This document shows, piece after piece, positions 44,094-51,927 of a stretch of DNA of 64,000 nucleotides. Source of the stretch: Mycobacterium avium subsp. avium (GTDB taxonomy: Bacteria; Actinomycetota; Actinomycetes; Mycobacteriales; Mycobacteriaceae); the NCBI RefSeq assembly GCF_009741445.1, contig NZ_CP046507.1:4526001-4590000 (forward strand), given 5' to 3'. The translations under genes and the position numbers were made by a program. The number at the start of each line of letters is the position of its first letter. Position 1 is the first letter of the stretch. Under the pieces are notes generated by a model that searched no databases, was not told the origin of the DNA, and saw only the letters and a program-made list of their open reading frames with translations.

Positions 44094-45560
44094 CTACTCG
44101 CCGGTCCAGTTGCCCGGCACCATGGGCATCGACGGTCCGGTGCCGAACTCGTCGCCGGCCAGCGTGGCCAGCCCGGTCGCCTGCGCGGGGGCCGACGGCG
44201 CGGTGCCGGCAAAGCCCAGCGGGCCGGCGCCCCGATCCGATGCCGTCACCGAGTCGGTTTCGGGCTCGGGTCCGGCGTCGGGCTCCACGTCCATGAACTC
44301 GTAGCCGCGATAGCGGTCCTTCATGGCGGCCCGGCGTCGCCGTCGCGCCCGCGCCCGCTCGGACGCCGATGCGCCGGCCGGCGCGGCGGCCGCGGCGGGG
44401 TCGGGCTCGGACGCCTTGCGCTGTGCGCCGCTGCCCATGCCGGTGCCGCTCCCGATGGTCGGGCCGCCGATCAGGTACGGGTAGGCGGTGCCGCCGATGC
44501 CGGAGGGCGGCGGCGGTGCGGCCCCGGACGCGGTCACCGTCGCCGACGCGGGGGCCGGTGCGCCGGCCGATGCGGGCGCCGGGGCGGCGACGGCCGCGGC
44601 GCCCATCGCGGGACCGGCCACCACGGCCGGCATGCTCGACGGCTGCGGCGGCGGCGCGGCCGGCAGCGCGGGCAGGGGTGCGGCCTTCTGAATCGCGGCG
44701 AGCCCGCTCAGGCCGGCGAGTCCCGCCGCGGCCCCGGCCGGCAGGGCGAGGCTGAACGCCGCGATCTGGGGCGCGAAGGCCTGGAAGGCCTCGATGGCGT
44801 GGCCGATCTCGTCGACGATCAGCAGCCAGATGTCCCGCAGCAGCTGGGTCAGCGCGGCAGACGGGTTTTCGGGGAACTCCTCGAGATCCCGCCCGATGGT
44901 TTGGAAGATCTCCAGGAACCGGTTGACCCACCAGCTCAGCTGGTAGGGGTTGCCGCCGTCGTTGTCGACGATGCCGCCGTCGTCGCCGCTGTCGTCGCTG
45001 TCCGAACCGTCCGAGCTGGTGGAGTTGACGATCGACGGCGCCGGGTCGGTCTGCGGCGCGGCGGCCACCGCCGTGCCGGCGACCGCTTGATAGGTGGACA
45101 TGGTGGTGGCGGCCTGGACCCACATCCGTGCGTAGTCGGCCTCGTTGACCGCGATCGGGATGGTGTTGACGCCGAAGAAGTTGGTCGCCACCAGCGCGGC
45201 GTGCGTGGCGTGATTGCCGGCCAGCTCCGGCAGGGTCGGCATCGCGGCCAGCGCGGCGGTGTATGCGGCGGCCGCGGTCTCCTGCTGGGCGGCCACGGCC
45301 GCGCTGTTCGCGCTGGCCCGCTCCAGCCACGCCAGATAGGGCGCGTGCGCGGCCACGTACCGCTCGGCGCTGGGCCCCTGCCACGCATCGGATTGCGCCG
45401 CCGCCAGCGTCGCGCTGAGTTCCGCGGCGGCCGACGCATAGGTTTCGCTCAACGACGTCCAGGACGCGGCCGCGCTCAGCAGGCCGGCCGGCCCCGGCCC
45501 GCTGCTGAGCAGCGTGGAATGGACCTCCGGGGCGAACGCCATCCACACCGGCGCGGTCAT
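44094..45560 (-). CDS. PPE family protein of PPE3 type (PPE-PPW subfamily)
   Basis: The 488-residue product has the PPE domain with FAPEVHS in place of PPE, ATNFFGVNTIPIAVNEADYARMW, an acidic Ser/Asp-rich linker (SSDGSDSDDSGDDGG), helical segments at about 220-260, a low-complexity middle, and the PPW ending GFAGT ... PSMPMVPGNW. It is likely exported with a PE partner, perhaps PE5, through ESX-3. It corresponds to Rv0280 (PPE3) by position and type. No Zur box is visible just upstream, where the gap to the methyltransferase holds a terminator. Confidence 0.88.
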   Translation of the reverse strand: MTAPVWMAFAPEVHSTLLSSGPGPAGLLSAAASWTSLSETYASAAAELSATLAAAQSDAWQGPSAERYVAAHAPYLAWLERASANSAAVAAQQETAAAAYTAALAAMPTLPELAGNHATHAALVATNFFGVNTIPIAVNEADYARMWVQAATTMSTYQAVAGTAVAAAPQTDPAPSIVNSTSSDGSDSDDSGDDGGIVDNDGGNPYQLSWWVNRFLEIFQTIGRDLEEFPENPSAALTQLLRDIWLLIVDEIGHAIEAFQAFAPQIAAFSLALPAGAAAGLAGLSGLAAIQKAAPLPALPAAPPPQPSSMPAVVAGPAMGAAAVAAPAPASAGAPAPASATVTASGAAPPPPSGIGGTAYPYLIGGPTIGSGTGMGSGAQRKASEPDPAAAAAPAGASASERARARRRRRAAMKDRYRGYEFMDVEPDAGPEPETDSVTASDRGAGPLGFAGTAPSAPAQATGLATLAGDEFGTGPSMPMVPGNWTGE

Positions 45561-45696
45561 GGCCGAAGACTCCTCGTCGGGCTGGGTCAGGAACCGCCGG
45601 GGCTGTTCGGCGGCGCACGGGTGAGCCCGGTAGTAGTCGCACCGGGGCCGCGAGAAGTTCCGGCGCGGCGCCGATTCATGGATGACTCATGAAAAG

Positions 45697-45723
45697 CCGG
45701 CCGCGATCGGGGTTCGCGGCCGG
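45697..45723 (-). terminator. Rho-independent type terminator after the methyltransferase gene
   Basis: CCGGCCGCGA pairs perfectly with TCGCGGCCGG across a 7-base loop. On the minus strand the stem is followed by CTTTTC, so it fits termination of the methyltransferase transcript (stop at 45740) before the PPE gene. This is one of the more canonical intrinsic terminators in the window. Confidence 0.8.
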
Positions 45724-45739
45724 TTTGTCGCTCGGCGGG

Positions 45740-46645
45740 TCAGCCCCGCACGGCGCTCACCAGGGTGTTGCGCGCGATCATCGGCCCGGCCTCGGTGTCC
45801 GGGCCGGGCACCGGACGGCCGACCTGGCGCAGGTAGTCGGCCAGCGGGGTGGGCACCGCGGTCCAGCCGCGGCTGCCGAACCACTCGGCGGCCGGCGCGC
45901 ACTGTTCGTTGTAGACGAGCTGAAAGAATATTCGCTGCTCGCCCTGCTCGTTGGCGGCGCGTTCGGCGGCCACCGCGGCCTCGAAGTCCTCGGGCGTCAG
46001 CGGGGCGCCCTCCTCGACGGCGACGTGGCTGCCGTGGCCGGCCAGCGCGTCGATGCCGGTGAACAGCTGCTCCTGGGCGCTGGCCGGCAGATAGATCAGC
46101 AGGCCCTCGGCGATCCACGCCGACGGCTTGTCCGGGTCGAATCCGCTGTCCCGCAAGGCCTGCGGCCAGTCCTCGCGCAGATCGACGGCGATCTCGCGGC
46201 GCTCGGCGCGCGGGTGGGCGTCGACGCCGGCCAGCACCTCGCGCTTGAAGTCGAGCACCTGCGGCTGGTCCAGTTCGAAGATGGTGGTCGCGGCCGGCCA
46301 GTCCAGGCGGTAGGCCCGCGAGTCCAGGCCCGCGGCCAGGATGACGACCTGCCGCACCCCCGCGTCGGCCGCCCGGCGGAAATATTCGTCGAAGTACTTG
46401 GTGCGTGCCCCCTGGAAGTTCACGAAGTGCACGCCGAAGTCGTCGGTCTTGAGCTGATGGTCGGGATCCTTGCCGTCCAGCACGTCGGCGGCCGAACCGC
46501 CGACGGCGCGGCAGAAGATCTCCGCGTACGGATCCACCGCGAGCGGGTCGGGCTTTTGCGCCTCCAACGCCCGCGCCGTGGCCACGAACAACGCGGTCGA
46601 GCCCACGCTGGTGGTGATGTCCCAGGTATCGCCTTCGCTTCGCAC
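45740..46645 (-). CDS. SAM-dependent methyltransferase (Rv0281 homologue)
   Basis: GTG 46645 gives 301 residues, against 302 for Rv0281. It opens with EGDTWDITTSVGSTALFVATARA and carries VVILAAGLDSRAYRL, the SAM-binding loop of the LCMT-like TIGR00027 family, then ELDQPQVLDFK. Mycobacteria have many such putative O-methyltransferases; substrates are mostly unknown. It lies between the COG0523 gene and the PPE3-type gene and ends at a strong terminator. Confidence 0.9.
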   Translation of the reverse strand: MRSEGDTWDITTSVGSTALFVATARALEAQKPDPLAVDPYAEIFCRAVGGSAADVLDGKDPDHQLKTDDFGVHFVNFQGARTKYFDEYFRRAADAGVRQVVILAAGLDSRAYRLDWPAATTIFELDQPQVLDFKREVLAGVDAHPRAERREIAVDLREDWPQALRDSGFDPDKPSAWIAEGLLIYLPASAQEQLFTGIDALAGHGSHVAVEEGAPLTPEDFEAAVAAERAANEQGEQRIFFQLVYNEQCAPAAEWFGSRGWTAVPTPLADYLRQVGRPVPGPDTEAGPMIARNTLVSAVRG

Positions 46646-46771
46646 GCGATCCACCCTACGCCGCCCGGCCGACACCGCATTTCCGGTGGCGCGCAACGGT
46701 ACTAGGGTTTCGCAGCTATCGGCGACCGTCGCGTCGGCGGAACTGCTCCATCCCGCCTGCGCCGGCGGGGC

Positions 46772-47968
46772 TCATGACGGGTCCGGGTCCTGCCGCGCCC
46801 CCTGCGCCGCGTTGTCGGCGGCTTCAAGGCCCACGCACGGCTCCTCATGCCAATCGCCGAACGGGTCGTCGTACCCCTCCCACTCGCCGGGGCGCTCCAG
46901 CTCCTCGTGGGTGAGCAGCGCCGCCTGCAGCGCGTCGAGAATCTCGGCGGGATCCGCGCCGCACACCAGGATTGCCATCGCGGTGTGCCGATCGCCGTGC
47001 CGGTCGTCCCAGCCCAGCGCGGCCAGCACACGGCGCTGGGCATCGATGCCGTCGCGCTCGGGGCCGGTCATGGCGGCCAGCCACTTGCCCGCCGAGCTGA
47101 CCCGCAGGCCGGCACCGGCCGATTCCAGCCACATCGCGCGGTCGGCCCGACTGGCCAGCCAGAGCCGCCCGCGGGTTCTGATGACGCCGTCGAGCAGCAG
47201 ATCCAGGCAGGCATGCAGCCGCCCGGGATGGAAGGGCCTTCGAGAGTTGAACTCCACCAAGCGAATCGGCCCGCGCGCATCCAGCGGCGGCTGCCCCGCC
47301 AGCAGCGGGCCGTGCGGGTCGTCGACGCGGCCGCGGCGCGCGTCGCGGTACAGGTTGTTCAGTGCGTCATCGATGCCGTCGGCGCCAACTCGGACGCGGG
47401 CGCGCGGGGCCAGCCGGCGCAGCACGGCGGCCAGGAACGGATTGGGATGGTCGAGCACCACCACGTCGGCGAATTCGGCCTGACCGATCACCACCTGGGC
47501 GTGGGTGCGGCCGTCGTCCAGTTCGTCCTCGCCCAGTGCCTGGCTCAGCCACGTCGAGGAGTCGACACAGGTCACCACGGCGGCGATCGAAACATCAAGG
47601 GCCGCAGGGCCGTCGACGCCACCCGGCGCCACCCGGACCCGGACGTGGTTGATGGCCAGGCAGATCGGTTCCGGTTCCAGCCAGGGGGCCAGGTGCACCA
47701 CGATCCGGTCGACGTCGTCGCGACGGTGCAGTTGACGCAGCAGGACCAGTAGATCGTTGCGGATAGTGCACGACACGCAGCCGTGCGCGAGTTCCAGCCC
47801 GCACTCGGTGCTGGTCAAGACGCCATCGGTGAGCACCGCCGTGGTTCGGCGCACCACGTGGCCGTCGAACCGATGCTCGACGACCAGCGTTCCCGGGGTG
47901 CGCAGCAGCGCACCCACGACCGGATCCGTGCCGCGTTGGCCGGCAACCAGGATGACGGGCGTCCGCAT
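46772..47968 (-). CDS. COG0523 (CobW/ZNG1-like) protein with degenerate GTPase motifs (Rv0106 homologue)
   Basis: The 398-residue product matches Rv0106 in length and sequence (RTPVILVAGQ, VVRRTTAVLTDGVL, HLAPWLEPEPIC). COG0523 proteins insert or traffic zinc under starvation. Here the P-loop reads VAGQRGTDPVVGALL, lacking G-x4-GKT, and the metal motif is GCVSCTIR rather than GCxCC; Rv0106 shows the same, so this is a family trait. A His/Trp-bearing tail (DPFGDWHEEPC) may bind metal. ATG 47968 lies 12 bases from a Zur box, divergent from rpmB. Confidence 0.9.
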   Translation of the reverse strand: MRTPVILVAGQRGTDPVVGALLRTPGTLVVEHRFDGHVVRRTTAVLTDGVLTSTECGLELAHGCVSCTIRNDLLVLLRQLHRRDDVDRIVVHLAPWLEPEPICLAINHVRVRVAPGGVDGPAALDVSIAAVVTCVDSSTWLSQALGEDELDDGRTHAQVVIGQAEFADVVVLDHPNPFLAAVLRRLAPRARVRVGADGIDDALNNLYRDARRGRVDDPHGPLLAGQPPLDARGPIRLVEFNSRRPFHPGRLHACLDLLLDGVIRTRGRLWLASRADRAMWLESAGAGLRVSSAGKWLAAMTGPERDGIDAQRRVLAALGWDDRHGDRHTAMAILVCGADPAEILDALQAALLTHEELERPGEWEGYDDPFGDWHEEPCVGLEAADNAAQGARQDPDPS

Positions 47969-47980
47969 CGGCCTCCTTAT

Positions 47981-47995
47981 TGGTAATCGTTTTCA
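47981..47995 (-). promoter_or_regulatory. Zur box of the COG0523 gene
   Basis: TGGTAATCGTTTTCA differs from the Zur core TGAAAATCATTTTCA at few positions and starts 12 bases upstream of the COG0523 ATG. Weaker than the other three, but its place next to a known Zur target supports it. Confidence 0.6.
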
Positions 47996-48034
47996 TCTAA
48001 GCCACCCATACGGTACCGTTCGTGGCGGGCCTTG

Positions 48035-48053
48035 TCGAAAATGATTTTCAATA
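48035..48053. promoter_or_regulatory. Zur box of the rpmB-rpmG operon
   Basis: TCGAAAATGATTTTCAATA contains the perfect palindrome GAAAATGATTTTC (48037-48049) and lies 16 bases upstream of the rpmB GTG. Zur bound here would silence the zinc-free ribosomal proteins when zinc is plentiful. Confidence 0.82.
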
Positions 48054-48069
48054 AGCGGAGAGGGGTTAC

Positions 48070-48306
48070 GTGTCTGCCCACTGCCAGGTGACGGGCCGGC
48101 GGCCGAGCTTCGGTAATGCGGTGTCGCATTCGCATCGCCGGACGCCTCGGCGCTGGTCACCCAACATTCAACTGAAGACCTATTACCTGCCCTCGGAGGG
48201 GCGCCGGGTCCGGCTGCGGGTCAGCGCCAAGGGCATCAAGGTTATCGACCGCGACGGCATCGAGGCGGTGGTGGCGCGGCTGCGCCGGCAAGGGCAGCAA
48301 ATCTGA
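48070..48306 (+). CDS. rpmB: 50S ribosomal protein L28, Cys-poor (zinc-independent) form
   Basis: The 78-residue product reads SAHCQVTGRRPSFGNAVSHSHRRTPRRWSPNI, clearly L28. Only one cysteine remains of the zinc ribbon, which marks the alternative form used when zinc is scarce. GTG 48070 follows GGAGAGGGG. It is translationally coupled to rpmG (TGATG). Exchange for the zinc-binding L28 frees ribosomal zinc. It is divergent from the COG0523 gene, as Rv0105c is from Rv0106. Confidence 0.93.
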   Translation: MSAHCQVTGRRPSFGNAVSHSHRRTPRRWSPNIQLKTYYLPSEGRRVRLRVSAKGIKVIDRDGIEAVVARLRRQGQQI

Positions 48307-48470
48307 TGGCCCGCAACGAGATTCGACCCTTGGTCAAACTGCGTTCGACGGCCGGGACCGGATACACCTACATCACCCGCAAGAACCGGCGCAATGACCC
48401 CGACCGGCTGGTGCTGCGCAAATACGATCCGGTCGTCCGCCGCCACGTCGACTTCCGCGAAGAGCGCTGA
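48306..48470 (+). CDS. rpmG: 50S ribosomal protein L33, Cys-free (zinc-independent) form
   Basis: The 54-residue product MARNEIRPLVKLRSTAGTGY followed by TYITRKNRRNDPDRL is L33. It has no cysteine, so it is the zinc-free paralogue. ATG 48306 shares one base with the rpmB stop. The gene is convergent with the TIGR03943 gene, 11 bases apart. Regulation by the Zur box at 48035-48053 is expected. Confidence 0.93.
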   Translation: MARNEIRPLVKLRSTAGTGYTYITRKNRRNDPDRLVLRKYDPVVRRHVDFREER

Positions 48471-48481
48471 GCGAAGGCGGG

Positions 48482-49219
48482 TCAGCGCGGGTAGGCGTAG
48501 GGGTTGCGCGGCGCATCGATCCGGGTGACCGCGGTGGTCTGCAGCGTCGGAATCACCGCCGATTTCGGTTGCCGCGGCGCCGGAATGACCTGACCTTCGA
48601 CCCGGATCCAGGTGTTGTCCGGCAGGCCGGCGGCGGCCGCGGCGGCCGGGCCGCGCAGATGGATACGGGCCAGCTGCGCGTCGGCCGCACAGCAGACGAT
48701 CACGACGCGTCCCAGGTCGACGCCGTGAGCCTCGTTGAGGACGAAGCCGGTCACGGTGATCGTCCGGTTCGTCAGCGATCCGGTGGTGTCCTGCGCCTCG
48801 CGCATCAACACCTCCGGCAGCGACACTTCCGGGGACGATCCCGTCGGCAACGGCGGAAACTTTTGTCTCAGAACATCATTGGACACCGCCATCACCGACG
48901 GGGCCGCCGCGGAAGGACGCAGCGCCGGCGGCGCCACGAACATCAGCACCAGCACGGGAAGCACCAGCAGCCAGACGAGGCCGCTGCGGTGGGAGTGCTC
49001 GTGGCCCGCCCCGCCGGGCGCGTCGACGGTGCGCGGGCCACCGCGGCGGATGTCGCCCACGATGGCCGCCAGCGCCAACCCGATCAACACCACGGCCGAG
49101 GTCACCAGCCACGGCCACAGTCCGGGTTTGACATACCGGGTGAACACGCCGGAGGCGGTGATGATGACCATGCTGATGCCCACCAACAGCAACACGGTGT
49201 TTTCGGTCTCGCGGCTCAT
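48482..49219 (-). CDS. TIGR03943/YcgQ-like membrane protein, partner of a COG0701 permease
   Basis: ATG 49219 overlaps the permease stop by one base (TGATG) and gives 245 residues. There are two membrane helices near the N-terminus (about 8-50), a His-bearing loop (GHEHSHRSG), a third helix, then a periplasmic or cytosolic domain with LTNRTITVTGFVLNEAHG and VIVCCAADAQ, the family's Cys-Cys motif. The pair COG0701-TIGR03943 is often found near COG0523 and Zur targets; a zinc or metal transport role is inference. Confidence 0.85.
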   Translation of the reverse strand: MSRETENTVLLLVGISMVIITASGVFTRYVKPGLWPWLVTSAVVLIGLALAAIVGDIRRGGPRTVDAPGGAGHEHSHRSGLVWLLVLPVLVLMFVAPPALRPSAAAPSVMAVSNDVLRQKFPPLPTGSSPEVSLPEVLMREAQDTTGSLTNRTITVTGFVLNEAHGVDLGRVVIVCCAADAQLARIHLRGPAAAAAAGLPDNTWIRVEGQVIPAPRQPKSAVIPTLQTTAVTRIDAPRNPYAYPR

Positions 49220-50241
49220 CAGCGCGCGCCCAGCACGAAAAAGCCGATGCCGCAAGCACTCACGGTTGCTACGAGAAGAGTGCACGGCGCAAAACGGGCC
49301 GCGAATGCCCGGCCGAACATGCCCGCCTGCATGGCGAACAGCTTGACGTCGACGGCGGGCCCGACGACGAGGAACACCAGCCGGGGCAACAGCGGCACCA
49401 TCGTCAGACTGGCCGCCACGAACGCATCCGCTTCCGAGCACAGCGCCAGCACCACCGCCAGGGCGGCCATCAGCGCGACGCCGAGCGCCAGGTCACCGGC
49501 CAGATGCGTGAACACCCACGGCGGCACGGCCACGTGCAGCAGTGCGGCGGCGGCGGCACCGAGGACCAAATACGATGCGGCTTGCAGGAAGTCGTGACGG
49601 GCCGCCTCGGTGAAGACCTCCAACCGCGATTCGGCCGGCGCCCGGGATGCCGGCAGTGCGCGCGTGATCCATTCCGGACGGCCCCAGCGTGACCACACCC
49701 AACCCATGACGACGGCGGTCAGCAGCGACGCGCCCAGCCGCGCGAACACCATGCCGGGCAAGCCCGGAAACGCCACCGCGGTGGACGCCAGGACGACCGG
49801 GTTGATCGCCGGCGCCGCCAGCATGAACGTCAACGCGGCCGCCCCCGTCGCCCCGCCCTCGCCGAACAGCCGCCGCGCCAGCGGCACCGACCCGCACTCG
49901 CAACCGGGCAACGCCATCCCGCCCGCACCGGCCGCCAGGACCGCCGTCGCCGGCCGACGCGGCAGCCAGCGCGCCAATCGCTCGGGCGAGACGAACACCG
50001 CGATCAGCCCGCTCACCACCACCCCGAGCACCAAAAACGGGATCGCCTGGACGAAAACCCCGCAGAACACGGTGCCGACCGTGGACAACGCCGCGCTGTT
50101 GCCGACCACGGTCCGCAGGGTGGTCGCGGCCAGGGCGCAGGCCAGCAGGATGCCGACCAGCACCTCCATCGACCCGATTCGCCAGCCGCGGACGGCCTTC
50201 AGCGTCGCCACCGGGCCATTATCGCTGCGCGCCCGTCGCAA
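49219..50241 (-). CDS. COG0701 (YraQ/DUF318) permease
   Basis: Up to 340 residues with about nine membrane helices. Characteristic segments are MALPGCECGSVPLARRL with two cysteines, FMLAAPAINPVVLAST, and LCSEADAFVAASL. Related permeases handle metals or metalloids (ArsP, zinc-linked YcgR). TTG 50241, GTG 50211 and ATG 50169 are all possible starts; TTG leaves only 8 bases after the PPE stop. The gene is thus joined to the upstream PPE gene, which has a Zur box. Confidence 0.85.
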   Translation of the reverse strand: MRRARSDNGPVATLKAVRGWRIGSMEVLVGILLACALAATTLRTVVGNSAALSTVGTVFCGVFVQAIPFLVLGVVVSGLIAVFVSPERLARWLPRRPATAVLAAGAGGMALPGCECGSVPLARRLFGEGGATGAAALTFMLAAPAINPVVLASTAVAFPGLPGMVFARLGASLLTAVVMGWVWSRWGRPEWITRALPASRAPAESRLEVFTEAARHDFLQAASYLVLGAAAAALLHVAVPPWVFTHLAGDLALGVALMAALAVVLALCSEADAFVAASLTMVPLLPRLVFLVVGPAVDVKLFAMQAGMFGRAFAARFAPCTLLVATVSACGIGFFVLGAR

Positions 50242-50249
50242 CGAACCGA

Positions 50250-51833
50250 CTAGCTGTCGTGTTCGGCTCCCGCGTCGTCGCCCGGTTCCCAGCTGCCCGG
50301 CATCATCGGCATCGTCGGACCGCCGAGCTCGGCGCCGGGCAGGGTGGTCAACCCGGCGGCCGCGCCGGCCGCGTCCTTCCGCGCGGTGCCGGCGAAGCCC
50401 AGCGCGCCCGCGCCCCGATCGGACGCCGAGGACTCGGGGCCGGCCGGCCCGCCCCAGTCCGGGTCGACGTCGACGTTCATGTCCATGAACTCCTCGCCGT
50501 GCCCGCGCCGGGTGGCGCGGCGGCGCCGGCGCGACCGGGCGGCATTGCGTGCCGCCGCGGCCGCCGCGGCGGCGGCGCTGTCGGGTTCCGGCGCTTTGCG
50601 TTTGGCGCTCGAGCTGGCGCTGGCGCTCATCCCCGAGCCGGTTCCCATGCCCGGCGGGCCGATGACGTAGGGCGGGAAGAATCCCGCCGCGGGCGCGACG
50701 GGTGCCGGTGCCGCGGGCGGCACGCCGGCCACCGTGGTCGCCGTGGCGGCGGGCGCGGGCGCCGGGGCCGTCGCCACCGGGGCGGCCGCTGCGACGGGGG
50801 TGGGTGCGATGGCGATGGCGGGCGGCAGGCCGGGCGGGGCCGGCGGGGCCGCGACGGCCGCGGGGACGGCCACCGGCTGCGGGAGGGCCGCCAGCCCGGC
50901 CAGCCCGGCGAATCCGCCGACGGCGGCGAACGGCGCGGCCGCCAGCAACAGCGCGGGGGCCAGCAACTCCGGCTGGCTCATGAAGATCTCCAGGATGTGC
51001 GTCGGCCAGTCGAACAGCATGAGTTGCACCAGGTACTGGAACGCCAAGGCGGGATTGTGCACCAGGTAATAGCCGAACTGCTCGAAATCCTCCAGCAGTT
51101 CCAGGGCGCGCACCACCCAGAAGATGGGTTCCCCGGCATTCGTGTAGGCGTCGTAGTCCAGCCCGTTGACGGTTCCCTTGGCCGGGTCCCAGTCGATCCC
51201 CAGGTTCCTCAGGATGTTCGCGATGAAGTCGTTGAACGGGTTGTCGATCTTGGGGTCGTGATCTTCGTTGCCCGAATCGTCTTGCGAGGCATCAGATTTC
51301 ATGATCTGCGGTGCCGGTCCGGCTTGCGGTGTGGACGCGACGGCGGCGGTGGACACCGCGTGATAGGTGGACATGGTGGTCGCCGCCTGCGTCCACATCC
51401 GCGCATAGTCGGCCTCGTTGACCGCGATCGGCACCGTGTTGACACCGAAGAAGTTGGTGGCCACCAGGGTCGCGTGCACGGCGTGGTTGGCGGCCAGCTC
51501 CGGCAGCGTCGGCATCGTGGCCAGCGCGGTGGTGTAGGCGGTCGCGGCCACCTCGTGCTGGGCGGCCACCGCCGCGCTGTCGGCGCTGGCCTTGGTCAGC
51601 CATGCCAGGTAGGGGGCGTGCGCGCCGACGTACGATTCGCCGCTGACGCCCTGCCAGGCGCCCGCGGCGACGCCGGTCAGCAGCGTGCTCAATTGCTCTG
51701 CCGCAGAAGCATATTCGGCACTCAACTGCGACCATGCGCCGGCGGCGGCCAGCAACGACGCGGGTCCAGGGCCGCTGCTGAGCAGCGCGGAATGCAGTTC
51801 GGGCGGCGAGGCCATGAAGATCGGCGCCGTCAT
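50250..51833 (-). CDS. PPE family protein (PPE-PPW), first gene of a Zur-controlled operon
   Basis: The 527-residue product has MASPPELHS (PPE), NFFGVNTVPIAVNEADYARMW, then an acidic linker (DDSGNEDHDPKIDNPFNDF) and a helical part with IFWVVRALELLEDFEQF. A low-complexity middle and an Arg-rich stretch (RSRRRRRATRRGH) lead to GFAGT ... PTMPMMPGSW. It resembles PPE3/PPE4. A Zur box starts 46 bases upstream of ATG 51833. The next gene, a COG0701 permease, begins at most about 8-40 bases after the stop. Role: probably outer-membrane-linked zinc uptake, inferred from regulation only. Confidence 0.9.
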   Translation of the reverse strand: MTAPIFMASPPELHSALLSSGPGPASLLAAAGAWSQLSAEYASAAEQLSTLLTGVAAGAWQGVSGESYVGAHAPYLAWLTKASADSAAVAAQHEVAATAYTTALATMPTLPELAANHAVHATLVATNFFGVNTVPIAVNEADYARMWTQAATTMSTYHAVSTAAVASTPQAGPAPQIMKSDASQDDSGNEDHDPKIDNPFNDFIANILRNLGIDWDPAKGTVNGLDYDAYTNAGEPIFWVVRALELLEDFEQFGYYLVHNPALAFQYLVQLMLFDWPTHILEIFMSQPELLAPALLLAAAPFAAVGGFAGLAGLAALPQPVAVPAAVAAPPAPPGLPPAIAIAPTPVAAAAPVATAPAPAPAATATTVAGVPPAAPAPVAPAAGFFPPYVIGPPGMGTGSGMSASASSSAKRKAPEPDSAAAAAAAAARNAARSRRRRRATRRGHGEEFMDMNVDVDPDWGGPAGPESSASDRGAGALGFAGTARKDAAGAAAGLTTLPGAELGGPTMPMMPGSWEPGDDAGAEHDS

Positions 51834-51878
51834 GGGTCTCCTCAGGCTGGAAGGCGGACCAGACTGAGCAAACTTTAA

Positions 51879-51899
51879 TGAAAATGATTATTGTTATCA
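51879..51899. promoter_or_regulatory. Zur box of the PPE-permease operon
   Basis: TGAAAATGATTATTGTTATC plus A matches the Zur motif: the left half TGAAAATGATTA and the following TTATCA are the same as in the ESX-3 box at 43979. It is the only AT-rich stretch in the gap between the PPE gene and the convergent-in-function DUF2236 gene. Confidence 0.8.
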
Positions 51900-51927
51900 A
51901 CCCGGCCGTGGCGGCCGGCCGCCCGCG

